Assembly (NCBI RefSeq): GCF_010389155.1 | Contig: NC_057768.1 | Span: 44,185,633-44,249,632, forward strand | Direction of reading: 5' to 3' | Length of the DNA: 64,000 nt | DNA from: Erigeron canadensis | Lineage: Eukaryota; Streptophyta; Magnoliopsida; Asterales; Asteraceae | Shown here: positions 43,432-56,944 of the stretch, piece by piece | Numbering within the stretch: the stretch's first letter is position 1 | Layout of the letters: each line of letters starts with the position of its first letter | Notes under the pieces: model-generated | Databases searched by the model: none | Seen by the model: only the letters and a program-made list of their open reading frames with translations | What the model was told of the DNA's origin: nothing | Made by a program: the position numbers and the translations under genes

Positions 43432-46384
43432 ATGACAATTGAAGGAATGGATGTCCCAAAAACTGGGTTCAGCTTTGATTTGTGTAGAAGAAACGATATG
43501 CTGACGAAAAAAGGCCTAAAATCACCTGGCTATCTTAAAACTGGAACCACTATTGTTGGTTTAATCTTTGAGGTATTTTTTCTCTAATTTTTTTTGTTTA
43601 TGTTTGGATGTTTTGTTTATATTTAACTTTATTTATATCGTGTTTCGGTCGAATTAGGTTTATGTGAAGTAAGTTTATGGTGTTTGGATCAATAGTGTGT
43701 GTAGAATATATGTGTTACTGTATCGAAATGTTACCCTTTATTGTAATATATTTGGTGTCCAGTTATGTTATTGAATGTTTTACAAGGCGTAAGAAAGTGT
43801 TTCGATTGGAAAGTAATTAGGTGTCTGAGATAGTGCTAGTTGATATATACTATTTGGGACATTGTGGAATAAGGGAGAGGGATTCTTGAATGCGGGATAA
43901 TATTTGATAACTGTGAAAGAATTGACCCTCGAGAGGTGTGAGTTGAAATGTACATGTCCCTAGAGTGGTACTAAGTGTGAATTATCTGACAACTTTTCCA
44001 CTAGCTTTGCCTTATATAAAAGCATGATTGGCTTCTGGAGTTGAACTCACTGTTTGTATACCCGGTGCTGGCCGTAGTTTAACAAAAAAGGTTTGTAGGT
44101 TTAGTAAGAGGTTGGAATATTTACAAGTCACGGAGCCTAAGATGTTGATGTTGTCTACAAACACATTCCAGTGCGTTGTAGATTCCTATCCAAGACTTGT
44201 TTCATTTGATGATGTCTTCTAAACCACAAGCGAAGATAGGCAGGAGTAACCTTCTAGTAGGTTTAAGTGGATTTATATACATAGGACTATAGGAGCCCAA
44301 GAGGCTTGACTGAAAACGAAAAATATAATCAATATGAGATCATGATCTGGGTAGCGTATAATAATCTACTAAGCTTTAGCTTATGGTAAACTGAATTACC
44401 TTTTTTTTATTAGAACAGAATTAAAGATGTACCCGTTAATTAAAGATGTACCAGGTTTTGAAATTATGTGTCTATCCAAGTCATCTTACATTTATAAGAT
44501 CCGGCTGCCAGCTCTACCTATAAGTATGACTAGTTTTGCCAAACATAACCATAAAAATATGTTTTTAATACTGTTTTGATACAGCCCTTAAACGTTTTCC
44601 CCCCTTTTTGTATACATGAAGAATCATTAGAACAGTGCCTACTCTGACGAATACTTCCACTTGAGATGAACTAAATCTAATTGTCTTTTTTTCATCTTCA
44701 GAATGGTGTCATTCTTGGGGCAGATACCAGAGCCACAGAGGGTCCCATTGTTGCTGACAAGAATTGTGAAAAGATTCATTATATGGCACCCAACATTTAT
44801 TGTTGTGGAGCTGGAACTGCTGCTGATACAGAAGCCGTTACTGGTACTCATATAGCCTGATAGTCATTTATATGCGCTTTATCACTCTTTTTGAGGCCTT
44901 CCTCCTACATTTAATGAATTTAACTGGAAATACCTGTTGTTGGCAGACAACATCAGTGCTCAGCTGAAGTTGCACAGATACCACACTGGTCGTGAATCAA
45001 GGGTTGTAACAGCTCTTACTCTATTGAAGTCTCATCTTTTCCGGTAAGCTTAACTAAAAATGTGCTTACTTCTGAAATGTCTGTGGTTAGCTTTATGAAG
45101 TATTTTAAATTGGTGTTTGCTTATGCAGCTACCAAGGTCATGTATCTGCTGCTTTGGTACTTGGAGGAGTTGATGTGACTGGCCCCCATCTACATACTGT
45201 GAGTTGATTTTTTTTGACACAGGCAGCAATTTGACCCATTTACTTATGGATGGGTTGATTTGGCATTTGGCTGTTTTTATATATATAGGGGAAAATAAAG
45301 AAAGATGGCTCAATATGGAACTGTTGAAAGTCTCCCAAAATGTATTTTAATGGATTAAACCTCCTAAATCATCTATTCGAAAGAAGTTCGATCATCTTTG
45401 AAATAATATATTTTTTGTAGATCATTTTTAAGATAATAGTAATATGAAATATATTTTGAGTGTATTTCGGAAACAACGGGTTTGGTTAACCCAATCAGAA
45501 TTAACCTGTTTAAACCATCATAAAATATTACTACATTATTTGATGGGAACTAGTTAACCAACGTGCTCAGTTTGTCACCCATAGCTTTGGGCATCTCAGA
45601 AGTTCCTCTTACATCATGACAATGTGCTAATGTTTCCAAATGACTATATCTTAGATCTATCCTCATGGATCAACCGACACTCTTCCTTATGCTACAATGG
45701 GATCGGGTTCCCTTGCTGCAATGGCTATCTTTGAATCAGAGTATCGTGAAGGACTTACCGTGAGTTTCCACAGCATGATTATTTTTTGGAAGATGCATTG
45801 CCTTTTTGTTTAATGTATGGTTAATATGCTGATTTATAACCTTTTGATGATTAATGAAGTTCTAACTTTTTCGTATAGAGGGAAGAAGGAGTGAACTTGG
45901 TTACTAAGGCTATATGCTCTGGCATATTTAATGATCTGGGAAGTGGAAGCAATGTTGATGTCTGCGTGATAGAAAAGGTATTTTTATTCTTCTCATTAGT
46001 GACAACCCCTGCTGTCTACGCCATGTCACCTCATAACAATATAATTCTTTTTTCCTGCAGGGTAAGAAGGAATACCTGCGGAATCATTTAACTCCAAATC
46101 CCCGTACTTACATCAGTTCAAACGGCTATAAGTTTTCTAAAAAGACTGGTAAGTAGTTTTATCTGAGATTTTTATTTTGGGATTCATGTGTTATGATTAA
46201 TCGACATTTGATATGCATTCACCAAAGAAAATAAAAGCAAGCCCCCAAAATATGGCTTCCATTTTTACGCATCATTTGTTTCTGATTATGTGATGCGTTT
46301 TCAGAAGTTCTGCTTACAAAGATCACACCACTTAAGGAGCTGGTTGAAGTAGTGGAAGTGGGAGGAGAGGCCATGGAAGAATAA
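43432..46384 (+). CDS. PBB: 20S proteasome subunit beta type-7 (beta2, PBB)
   Basis: Eight exons: 43432-43572, 44702-44843, 44947-45043, 45129-45198, 45655-45759, 45879-45977, 46061-46148 and 46305-46384. All have GT-AG junctions and matching phases and encode 273 residues. The propeptide is about 38 residues, and the mature N-terminus is TTIVGLIF, so Thr39 becomes the catalytic Thr1. GADTRAT (Asp17 region), YHTGRESRV and GSGSLAAM are conserved. This is the beta2-type subunit with trypsin-like activity in the 20S core. The C-terminal VGGEAMEE is the arm typical of beta2. A possible 5' UTR intron ends just before the ATG (tag at 43416-43418). The first coding intron is 1.1 kb. Confidence 0.96.
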
Positions 46385-46876
46385 ATTTGTCATTTTGAAT
46401 CTGTATTTCAGCAAGTTATGTGGTGTTTTCGTTTAGAGTCAGTTGCTTGAGTTGTCAACCATGTTCAGACTTGCATTATAATGACATTAAATTCAGTTGT
46501 TTGCCATTGTCGGATTACCATAATTCCATGATTTACTTCGGATATATCTAAGTTAGGCATCTTTTTATGACTTCATGGGAAAATTATTTTCTGCATTCGA
46601 GTCCCTAAATCTGTATGGATTTTTCTTTCTGTCTGTCTTCGAAATTCTTTTTGGTCCTTTCTTTTCATATGAATATTTAACGTGTCAAATGTTATTCAAC
46701 ACCTTTTACATGTTCCATTTTCAGAAAGTTCCAAGTACTATTTTAGCTGTTTTACTGATTAGACAGAAAATAAACTGAATCAACCCAAACAAATAAGCTG
46801 AAAATGTCAATGAAGCTGCTAAATCATATCGTCAGTTAGTACTCAAATTAACAATTTACGAAATACATATAGAATC

Positions 46877-49796
46877 TTATCCTAGTAAGTATGCCCCAAG
46901 GGATTGCATGATCCAATTCATCCAACCGTAGGTTCCCGCTCTTGACTCTGTTGTGGTGTTTATGATTTTAAACCATTGGCTAGCAGGATCACACATGCTG
47001 TCACCGGCCAGACATTTACAAGTGTTTGTGATGATGGTGTTCCCGGAGTCTATATCCAGGCAAACAACTGTGCCATTGTTGATTTTGGAGGAAAGGTGTA
47101 ATTTAGAGGCTGATATCTCTTCCCATTGTGAAGACCTGTCTGTACACGTTGTGCCTAACTTCGCTTTCTTTTCCACACCATCTGCCTGTAGGCAATAGCA
47201 AGTACCCTTTATTGTTATGGCATTTCTTGAGGTGTAATCCCAACTCTCTCCGCCGGAACATGGACCCAATGTCAACTCCTTAGAAAATGATTGTCGTTGC
47301 ACACAGAACCCAGTGGCTGGATGGAAAATCATTTTGTGTGGCCGATTTTTTGATAATCCAGGTCCTGCACAGCGTACAAAACATGTCATAAGCAAAACCT
47401 AGAGATTAACAGAGGGTGCAATTAGCTCCAAAATCAAATCCACAGACTAGGATCAACTAGGACCTACTGGACCCTCGTTGAGAATGATTTTCAACACATA
47501 CCCAAAATCCAAAGTCTGGTAGGAGAATCTATTTTTACTTTTACAGCTCATATATATGGATCCAAATAGTATTAGCAAATCAAAATGCAATCGTACCTTG
47601 AAAAGGAGATTGGATGGGTGATATCTTCTGCAAGAAACTTGAATTTCTTGGTTCACTCCAATCCAAAGTCAAAAGCCCATAAGTCTCATCCATTTCAACT
47701 ACACCTTGTCTAAAATAATAACTCCCAGCAAGTGTCCATAGAGCCCAATCAAGGTCATGATCTGCCGCCCATGCCGAGAAACAATTCAGATACCTAGTTT
47801 CAAAGTCATTTGTGCCCCTTTGATCAATTCCCCATTCACTTATAAACAAAGGGTAATCTTCATCTAACAAAAACCCTGCTCTATTCATTATGGTGTCAAC
47901 CACTTGAGCACATACTTGGTTAGTGTTGTTGGTTTTCCAATCTTCCTCGTTTGAAAATCCATACCAATGAACTTCAAAAACAAGCTTGTTGCCAAAAGTT
48001 AAGGCTATTGGTTGGATTTGAAGGAAAGATAGATCTTTGTCGTAGCTTAAGCCAGACAAGATGACTAGAACATTCGGGTTTGCTGCATGGACTACCTCTG
48101 CACCTTTTTGCATATATCTAATTAACAATGTAATCAGTAACTATTGCACCCCATATCAATAATGAAGATTCTTGTGGTTCTCAATAAATACCTGTACCAG
48201 AGGCTAACATTTTCTTTAGGCCCACGTAGTTCGTTTCTCAAACTCATACCAACCACATTGGCTGAGCTGCTGAACATGGTGGCAACTTTGGCAAGGCCGT
48301 ATAGCCACACATCAGGATCAAAGTATTGGTCACCAAAGAAGCCGTTGCCATCAGAATCACTACAACACCATCCAGGCTTGCTTATTTGATTATCTAATAC
48401 TATCATAACGTTGTTTCTATCAAGGCTTGCAACCACTTCCTGTGAGATAGAAAATACACATCTTAGCTAGCACCGGATGCTTATAATTTGCTGTAGTCTT
48501 ATTTACTTCAGTTATATAGAAGACAAAAAACATTGTAACTAAGATTGTTATTTCCAATAATGTTGGTAATTCTAGCGTTACTGGGAGATGCTAGTCGTTA
48601 TTGGAAAAATGGGTCAGGAGATGTATAAGTCTCTGAAATCTCAGACCCAAATGGACCCCTTGCAAGTCGGACGATACCCAATCAACTACTCAAGTAATGA
48701 GTGTTTTGCGTGCTGTTCAGGGAGCCATGGTATCAGCAAGTTGTCTACGCTGATCAGCCACTCATGTTGCATTGTTACCAATCCCCGCTCACTAGCCTGT
48801 AACGCTGCTAATATTATTCTATCATTCTACATTTTAGGTGTTTCCTAACAAGTGCACGTGACACGTATCTATGACCATTTCTCTTACCTCATCTCATCTT
48901 TTCATTTATTTTCATGTCTTATTGTAGGATCAAAAAGTAAGAACACCAATGTTTACAACTAGATTCAGTATTTGTGTCTAAATAAAGGAGATTTCTACTT
49001 TAAATTACCCCAAAATAATTACTTTTGGAAAATGAGTACTCCAATTCTTACGAGTATAAAAAAACAAGGGATTAGTTTCCTCGAATGTAAGAAACTTTGA
49101 ACAAATGTTTATTGTAGGAAATAACTAAAGTTGTGTGTATTGTATGTAAACAACTTTGAAATAATGTTTATTGTATGTAAGAATTTCGTTTTAACCAATT
49201 AAAATCTGACAAATGGCACCTGTATATGGTTGTCATATATGTTTTCTTACATACAATAAACATTTTTTCAAGTTGTTTACATACAATGCACATAACTTTA
49301 GTTTTTTCCTACTATAGAAATTCGGTCAAAGATATTTACATTCCAGGAAACTAATCCCAAAAAACAAAACCAAAAATACCTGAAAAGCCTTAATGAGTGG
49401 AAGATCAATAATGAGAGGATTATTGGCTTCAAATCCATGAATGGAGTCTATCAACCCAAGTCTTAAGAAAGATTCTCTGACAGTAACAGCCCCTAAAGTA
49501 CGATTAGTGAATAAAAAAAGAGGGTATGTAAGCCTAACACAATTAAAGCCCATTTCCAAGATTTTCTTGGAAATGACATCCACAGGTTGTTTGCTCAGGC
49601 CCTCTGCAATTACTGCATCAAGATGGCTAACCCAGTTCACGCAAGCAAGTTTTACTCTTTCACCATCATCATCATTTACAATCCATCGTGAGCTGGTGGA
49701 GAGTTGAATTGCGGATACTAAGTGGTGGTGGATCACGGTGGTGAGGCTGAGGATGATGATGATGATGGGAACAAGTGATGATGGTTTGGAAGACAT
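46877..49796 (-). CDS. GH5 family glycosidase with C-terminal ricin-B-like domain, copy A
   Basis: Minus-strand exons are 49380-49796, 48192-48439, 47597-48117 and 46877-47364, encoding 557 residues. A signal peptide covers about residues 1-29. The (beta/alpha)8 domain has VNWVSHL, FNCVRLTYPL, LDNQISKPGWCC, the acid/base Glu in SLRNELRG (about residue 209), FEVHWYGF and the nucleophile Glu in FISEWG (about 316). The last exon encodes a Cys-rich ricin-B-like (beta-trefoil) region (CVQRQS, LTLGPC, WDYT, CLQADG, CLDIDSGN). The plant family is usually annotated as secreted cellulase-like GH5 with unproven substrate. Intron 1 contains an inverted-repeat element. It is the tandem partner of copy B, with identical lengths of exons 2 and 3. 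Confidence 0.92.
49111..49317. mobile_element. Hairpin-type MITE in intron 1 of GH5 copy A
   Basis: The sequence from 49111 (attgtaggaaataactaaag) through about 49185 is repeated in inverse orientation at about 49245-49317 (cttacatacaataaac...actttagttttttcc). The arms are about 75 bp with a short loop. No flanking duplication was identified. It is wholly intronic. Confidence 0.7.
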
Positions 49797-49955
49797 AATA
49801 CAGTACTTTTTAAGTGAGTCGTAGGATGTTGTTTGGTTTTGGAAAAAGTAAATCTATTTGTGACAACTGATGATAAGGCCCAAGTCCTGGTGATTGGAAA
49901 GTTTGTTATCACATCTTGTCTTGCGGCTTTTTTTAGAGTTGGTTTGAACGGAGTT

Positions 49956-49963
49956 TATTTATA
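49956..49963 (-). promoter_or_regulatory. Possible TATA box of GH5 copy A
   Basis: On the minus strand the sequence reads TATAAATA, 160 bases upstream of the ATG. The distance is long for copy B-like promoters, so the call is weak. Confidence 0.4.
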
Positions 49964-50300
49964 TTTTGTCCCTAATTTTTCCGAATCTACATTTATTGGT
50001 CCAACTTTCTCAATTTTGATCTATTTTATGTACTTAATTCAATGATTTTGACTACCTTATCTGTAGGTTTTTTTTTTCTCATTATTCTGAAATTAGGTGT
50101 TATTAATCTTCACATTAAGGATGCAAAAGATCAGATTAAAAAATGTTAAGGTTGTAATTTCTGGCTCGCAGTATTAAGCAAAATGTGTAAATAAATAGTA
50201 TTATTGCAAGTTAATGGTATTCAAATTTACAATGTTTACAGTAAATTATTTTTTATTGTAAGTTAATAGAATTCAAAGTTTACAGTATTCAAGTTATTAT

Positions 50301-52738
50301 TTACCCTAATAAGTTTCCTTCAATGGCCTGAAAAATGGAACCAATTCGACTGTATGGTTGCGCTGCACCCGACCCTGTTGTGCTGTTAATTACTATAAAC
50401 CACTGGCTAGCAGGGTCACACATGTTGTCACTGGCTAAACATTTACAAGTGTTTGTGACAATTGTGTTTTGTGAATCTATGTCCAGACAAACAACTGTCC
50501 CGTTGTTAATCTTGGATGAAAGGTGGAGTTTAGAGGCTGATATGGGCTCCCATATTGAAGAATTGTCTGTGCATATTATGTTCAACTTTGCTGGTTTTCC
50601 TACTTTATCTGCTTGTAGGCAATAGTATGTACCCTTTATTGTTAGTGTCTTTTTTGGAGTGTAATCCCAACTCTCTGCCTCAGAACATGGACCCAATGTT
50701 AATGGCTTGAACAGTGATAGACGTTGCACACATAGCCCGGTGGCTGGATGGAAAATGATTTTGTGTGGACGGGTTTTTGATAAGCCCGGTCCTGCATTGC
50801 ATAAAAAGTTGCATAATTAGCAAATACCAAGACTTGTTTCCACTTTCTAGGAGATATCCAAATGGTCAATGACCCAAGTATGGTAATTAGCTGATCTACC
50901 CTCATACTTACATAAGTGACAAAATGGGCAGGTCATGAGGGTTAGGTGACAGGTCAAAACGGGTTTGGACATGTGGTTACTTTTTATATAAGATAAAGTG
51001 GGCATTATGTATTATGCATTAAAACTCTAAAAGTACACTATGGACAACTTTTGGGCTTGTTTGACCCGAATCTATATAGGCGGTTTTTGTTCATATTACT
51101 TTTGACCCATTTAAGAGAAAAGATAACCCGAAAGGAGACTTATGAGCCAAGAATGCAGCTGTTAACATTTTGTTAATCTAGTTCACAAATGAAAAGGCAA
51201 AATTACCTTGAAAAGGAGATTGGATAGCTGATATCTTGTCCAATAAACTTGAATTTCTTGGTTCACACCAACCCCAATTCAAAGCCCCATAAAACTCCTC
51301 CATTCCAATCACACCTTCCCTAAAATAGTAACTTCCACCAAGTGTCCATAAAGCCCAATCAAGGTCATAATTAGCTGCCCAAGCCAAAAAACAATTCAAG
51401 TATCTATTGTCATTCTCATTTGTGCCCCTTTGATCCACACCCCATTCACTTATAAACAAAGGATAACCTTTGTCCAACAAAAACCCTGACCTTTTCGTTA
51501 TGGTATCGACCACCCGACCACAAACTTGGTTAGGGTTGCCAGTTTTCCAATCTTCACCATCTGAAAAACCGTACCAATGAATTTCAAAAACCAACTTATT
51601 GCAAAATGATAGGCTTATTGGTCGCGTTTGAAGAAAAGATAAATCTTTGTCATAGCTTAAACCAGACAATATAACTAGCACATTAGGATTTGCTGCATGG
51701 ATTGCTTCCGCGCCCATTTGCATGTACCTGGTTATATAAAGTTAGAATCACTTCAGTTAGCTAGTATCCAATGGAAGGTGCATCATTAGTGCATATTCTA
51801 AATTAAGGGTCTTTTTTTGTATAATACCTATACCAAACGCTAACATTTTGTCTAGGACCACGGAGTTCATTCCTTAAGCTCATACCAACGACGTGTGTTG
51901 AGTTGTTGAACATGGTGGCAACTTTGGTGAGACCTTGGAGCCACACATTAGGATCAAAGTATTGGTCACCAAAGAAGCCATTTCCATCGAAATCGCTACA
52001 ACACCATCCAGGCTTGCTTATCTGATTATCTAATATTACCATAACATTGTTTCTCTCAAGACTTGCAACCACTTCCTGTGAAAAATATATATATAAAGAA
52101 ATACTACATCTTATTAGTTAGTTGATAGGTGCTTTTGGTTTGTTGTATTCTAATTCCATCAATAGACTCTTGTTTGTAAGTTATTTGCTTGGTCAGATCG
52201 AATTGATGCTTAAACTTATTGATGCTTTCAGTTAAGTTATTTGTACGTTGCTTTAAGTTTTCAAAATTGCTTTACAGTAACGGATAAGACTATGGAAAAA
52301 ATGGGACTCTACCTGGAAAGCCTTAAGGAGTGGAAGATCAATAATGGAAGGATTGTTGGCTTGAAATCCAGCAATGGACTCTACCAACCCGAGCTTTTTA
52401 AGCGATTGTCTAACTGTAACCGATCCTAAACTGCTGTTTGTGAACAGAAACAGCGGGTAAGTGAGCCTCACACAATTGAAGCCCATTTCCAAAATTTTGG
52501 TGGAGATCACATCCAGTGGCTGTTTGTGTAGGCCCTCTGCAACCACAACTTCTAAATGGCTCACCCAGTTTACGCACGATAGCTTCACTCTTTCTGATCC
52601 ACCTTTTGCATCGTCCACAATCCATCGTGAGTTCGTCGACAGTGGAAGTGCTTCCGTTGTGTGTTGGTCGTGGACGATGGTGGCAAATAATACGAGGAAG
52701 GTGATCAAAGCATTTGACGATGAGAAATGACAAGCCAT
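50301..52738 (-). CDS. GH5 family glycosidase with C-terminal ricin-B-like domain, copy B
   Basis: Minus-strand exons are 52313-52738, 51828-52075, 51207-51727 and 50301-50791, encoding 561 residues. A signal peptide covers about residues 1-30. Catalytic glutamates lie in SLRNELRG (about 212) and FISEWG (about 319). WCCSDFDGNGFFGDQYFDP and FEIHWYGF are shared with copy A. The C-terminal beta-trefoil (CVQRLS, LTLGPC, CLQADK, CLDIDSQN) is also kept. Exon phases match copy A, and exons 2 and 3 are the same length (248 and 521). Both copies look functional. The substrate is unknown; a beta-linked cell-wall or endogenous glycan is likely from the family. A TATAAATA box lies about 50 bases upstream of the ATG. 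Confidence 0.92.
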
Positions 52739-52785
52739 AATATTATTGCTAGCTAGCTTGTATGATATTTTGGAAAAATAGCTTA

Positions 52786-52793
52786 TATTTATA
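52786..52793 (-). promoter_or_regulatory. TATA box of GH5 copy B
   Basis: On the minus strand TATAAATA lies about 50 bases upstream of the ATG at 52738, a normal core-promoter distance. Confidence 0.6.
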
Positions 52794-54587
52794 GATTATA
52801 GATATATGAGAAAAGTTGTTATCAATTTCTGTTGGCATTGTTTACTTTTCCCTTGTGATAAGTCACTTTTATCTTCGTGTTTCAAAAAAAATACTTATTT
52901 GTCGTGATAATTAATTAATTCTTATAGATATTAATCCAAAAAGTATAAGTTTTAGGTTAAATTCTGAACATTATTTGTGTACACATCATTTCTGAACATT
53001 ATTTGTGTATATCTTCTTCTTTCTTTAAAAAAAAAAAAAACAAGAAGAACGGATAACACCATCTCAAATTGATGTGTACATCCCGAATCGGAATCCTAGT
53101 ATTGTCAAGACTTTCTCTCTCTAAAACAATATATTACTTACTACAGTCAATATTTATTTATCTAAAGTTATAAAAAAAAAACAATTATTGATTCGTATAT
53201 CATTTAAATTTGTCATTTATCAATGTGTCAATGATGACTTGATTGTTTATGCGTCAAGGATAAAATGGCAAATAAAATGAAATTCTATGTGGCAATGGAA
53301 AGAATTTTTAATGTTGGACAAAATAAGGGCCGAAAGATATACTGTAGTTTCTTACTTTTCTACATACACCTAACCTAGCTAATTGTCATCTATATGGATT
53401 TGTATTCATATGTTTAGTTCTATCTTTAAGTTCATATTATATACATCATTTTCTCTTTTTCATGTCTTGGTTTTTTGATTTTGTACTAGTTGTTAACTGA
53501 ACAAATTATACATTGCAGTATATACATGTCATGAAATTTGCTCAGAAAATTAAATGTTAAGTAACCTTCAAATTGGACTTTTAGGGGTGGTTTGGAAAAA
53601 CTTCGAAGGCAACCCACTTAGTGCTGTTTCTCTAGCTTTGGCAATGCTTTCGTGACCACTCAATGACTTTGCTTAAAACGTATAAAATCCTTGCCATATT
53701 AAGACACGAAATAATATCTAGAAGCTTTGGGAGGGTATGTATTAATTTATATTATTAGTTTCCAAACTTTGAACTTATAATTAAGGTGTATTAAATAGTT
53801 ACACACTTATTATATAAGAATGAACTTTTGATATACAAAATATAAAATTATATGCACATTAGATGCAACCTTTATTTTTCTACAATAATAAACATTTATA
53901 ATGTATGTAAAGATAATCATTATCACAAATAAAATAAAAAATAAAAAATTAACATAGTTCATGGACCTGGTTCTACCAAAGCCCAAAGGCCCTTTACACC
54001 AGTAGCCCAGTAGGTATCTCAAATTGATAGTGAAATAGTGAGTTATTGTAGTTACCACTTGGGCTGCTTCATTGATTCTCCCTCGGTTATATATATGTGG
54101 GCTTCTTGAATATATCATTATATTTACGAGAGCAAGTACCCGTGTGTTGCGTCGGTGAGATAGTGGTAGGTCATAGAGTGTGATAGCCAAATGCCTTAAC
54201 CGTAAGGGCTCCACACTCGTATTTAAAAATTCGTTGAAAGTATATCGAATAACAGTTCTAATGAAAGACCATGAAATTTGAATAACACCCATATAATTTT
54301 TATAAATTATTGATGTACGATTTTTGAGATTAAAGATTTTGAATGAATTGGAGGAATAAATGATTTATGAAGGAGAGTGGAAAAAAAATGAGTGGTTGAG
54401 ATTTGATAAGAGTTAAAGGATAGTATAGTTATTTTAGGTAAATATTGAATAGATAGGGGGACATTTTGGAAAAGTAAATGTTAAAGGAAATAGATTTAGA
54501 TATAGATATAGATATTTAGGCTTTCTAACTCAAAATATAATATCTCATGACAATGTATTTAATGTTACTTATATTATTAAGAAAAAG
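52794..54587. other. Gene-free intergenic stretch
   Basis: No gene is supported. It includes an A-rich run near 53026-53041 and the minus-strand copy of an unclassified repeat at 54115-54410. Confidence 0.5.
54115..54410 (-). repeat. Unclassified dispersed repeat, copy 1
   Basis: This minus-strand copy matches the two head-to-tail copies at 58788-59690. Shared blocks include (in copy orientation) the motifs gacgaatttttaaat-like, tatcacactctatgacctat-like and cgcaacncncgggtac near one end. The family resembles Helitron-like ends, but the terminal CTRR was not found. Confidence 0.6.
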
Positions 54588-54745
54588 TGAATATAAGGTT
54601 GTTTGATACTTAAGTTTAGGTATGGATTTTTCACAAATTAAAGTTTTAGTATTTTTTGTTTAATGAATAAACGTTTAGGCTCTCATAAATTTTATATGTG
54701 AATGTTCGATCCCTAAACTTAGGTACCCGACAACCTTATATTATC
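54588..54745. mobile_element. MITE with about 35-bp inverted repeats
   Basis: The left end gaatataaggttgtttgata (54589-54608) matches the inverse of 54708-54745 (...acccgacaaccttatatta). The remainder of the arms is ttaagtttaggtat-like. The family resembles the MITE at 14429-14618, since both start gtgaatata(a/t)gg and have (t)aagtttagg. Confidence 0.75.
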
Positions 54746-56944
54746 ATCGTCATATTATTATCCCCCTATTAGAACAAGCTTAGAGTTCTACTCCTACAAT
54801 ATATGATGATGAATTATTCTTAAAATTGTTACTACTCCGTATTAATTAAATTTTTAATTTTCAATATCTTACTAGATTTTAGACCCGTGTCCAACACTGG
54901 ACACGGAATTTACGATATTAACAATATTATATCTTCATACATTTAACTCATAAAAACTTACACTTTTAAAAAAAACACGGTTTTAAGTGTTATAATTTGC
55001 AAGTTGTAGTACAATAATCATAGGTTCCTCACTGTCATTATTAGCTTAGATATATCGATGGAATTGTTTGTTGTAGTCATTCCACAAGGCACATGCTATA
55101 TATAATAATTTATCCATTATAATATATTTTGAAACAGATGTACTCATAATGTGATATTATTAGGAAAAATAATTAAGAATTAAAATATAAACATATATGT
55201 GGTCCCGAACTTAACATTCAAGTATATGTATTTAATCATGATATGCGTTCATAATACGCATATGTTTATTTTCAATCACTTGTTCTATGATAATATGATA
55301 ACAATTAGGATTGTTTTTATATTTTTTTGATAACATTTGGGACTCTTCTAATATTTGTTAATAAGTCATTAAGTTTTCAAATAACTTTTTGTTGGAAAAT
55401 ATTTCATATGTTAATTTTTTTTTATTTAATTAAATGATTGTAAATTTTAAAAAATTCTCTATGACTAAAAATAAATATAAATTAAGTATTCAGGGCTAAA
55501 AAGTGTAAATTATTAATGGAAAACAAAAAAGTGTAAACTAATGAGACTTTTTCTACAAATTAATATAAATATTAATATAATAATATATTTAGATAATGAT
55601 TATTAGGATTTTTAATTTGTAGTTTATCTAAATGATGACATCATCAAAAGTCAATTTGATGAAATCGAACGATGTGATTGGTTAATTAGTCATTAGTTCA
55701 ACTCTCTTATAATATATATTAAGATTAAGATACAGATACGGGATGAGGACATCTTGTATTGATGTATGAATAATAAAGCATTTTTAACCTTTAATATAGG
55801 ATGTCTTTTTTATTATCAAGGTTGTATACAGAGTACCTACATTCGCATATTTAGCTACAATTTAAAAATGTATAAAATATTTAAAACCGGTATGCCACCA
55901 AAATATCAAAATGTTCATGCGACAAGTTTCAAGTGGAGGATAGGATTCAACTAAGTTGTCAATTTTAATTTCTTAATAGCATCATTACAGGAATTATTAT
56001 TTTTATTTTTTTTAAAATAACTCTTTCTTCTTTTGGAAAACTTTGATATAACTCTTCTACAGTTCTATGGATCATTAAAGCAATATTTAAAATAAAAAAA
56101 TCTTACCAAATTGAGATTAATTTATATAAAAATATTACATCTAAAGAAAAATTCTCATTAAATACTTAATTTTAACAAAAATATCTTCTAGTCTTTCATG
56201 GGATTTACCGACTCTTGTGTGTATACACGATAACTTTTGGAAAACCCAAAACCTAATAGATGAAGACCCATCACTTGATTACAACCGATATAAAAATGGA
56301 GTTCAAATGCGCGAAACATGATTATCTAAACCCGATTTAAACATTGTTATCCGCAATTCTTAATTATCACTCATTTACACACACATATAAATAGGGGTCA
56401 ATCCATGATGAATGCATGATAGGACAAAGGGAAGGCCCCAACTCAGTTTTGCTCAGTCATTACAATACTTAGAACCTTCACAGTGCCTCGTTCTATCTAT
56501 CATTTATCAATAACTACTTCATGAACGTGTTATATCAACTAACCTCCTTCAATCACTAACCAACAACTATTTCTCTAAAGCATTCTTAAATTGTTAGTAA
56601 CCAATGACAAGTCACACCTAACGATGTTGTCTTGTCATTTATTGGATGACACTCAATATCGAGCCAATAAATAACCATTATGAGGGCTCGTAGAGGCTCG
56701 TTGGTCTCACCATTTTATTCAGATGTTTGCAAATTTTACCATGGACAATCATTACATGACGCCACTACATTATACATTTACATGGTATATAAATGTTTAA
56801 TAACTAGTGACACACGGGAACTAGTTAGCAAATTTTATTTTTGTATATAAGAGAAATGCAGAGAAAACAATCTAGTTTTATTAATGTTTAAGTAAAATGT
56901 TCAACTTTTTTAAATAATGCTTTTGACAAAAAGACGGTAGTTAT
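54746..56944. other. Gene-free AT-rich intergenic stretch
   Basis: No gene or clear element is supported. The frames here are short and random in composition. Confidence 0.5.

Noticed and set aside
44028..44222. 64-residue frame in proteasome intron 1
   Set aside because: Lies wholly within an intron, has no homology I recognise, and has no splice support.
48588..48848. 86-residue frame in GH5 copy A intron 1
   Set aside because: Intronic, on the opposite strand, and with no recognisable domain.
30958..52738. Biosynthetic gene cluster linking the P450s and GH5 genes
   Set aside because: The P450s and GH5s are separated by a proteasome gene and transposons, and no other pathway enzyme is present; two independent tandem duplications explain them.
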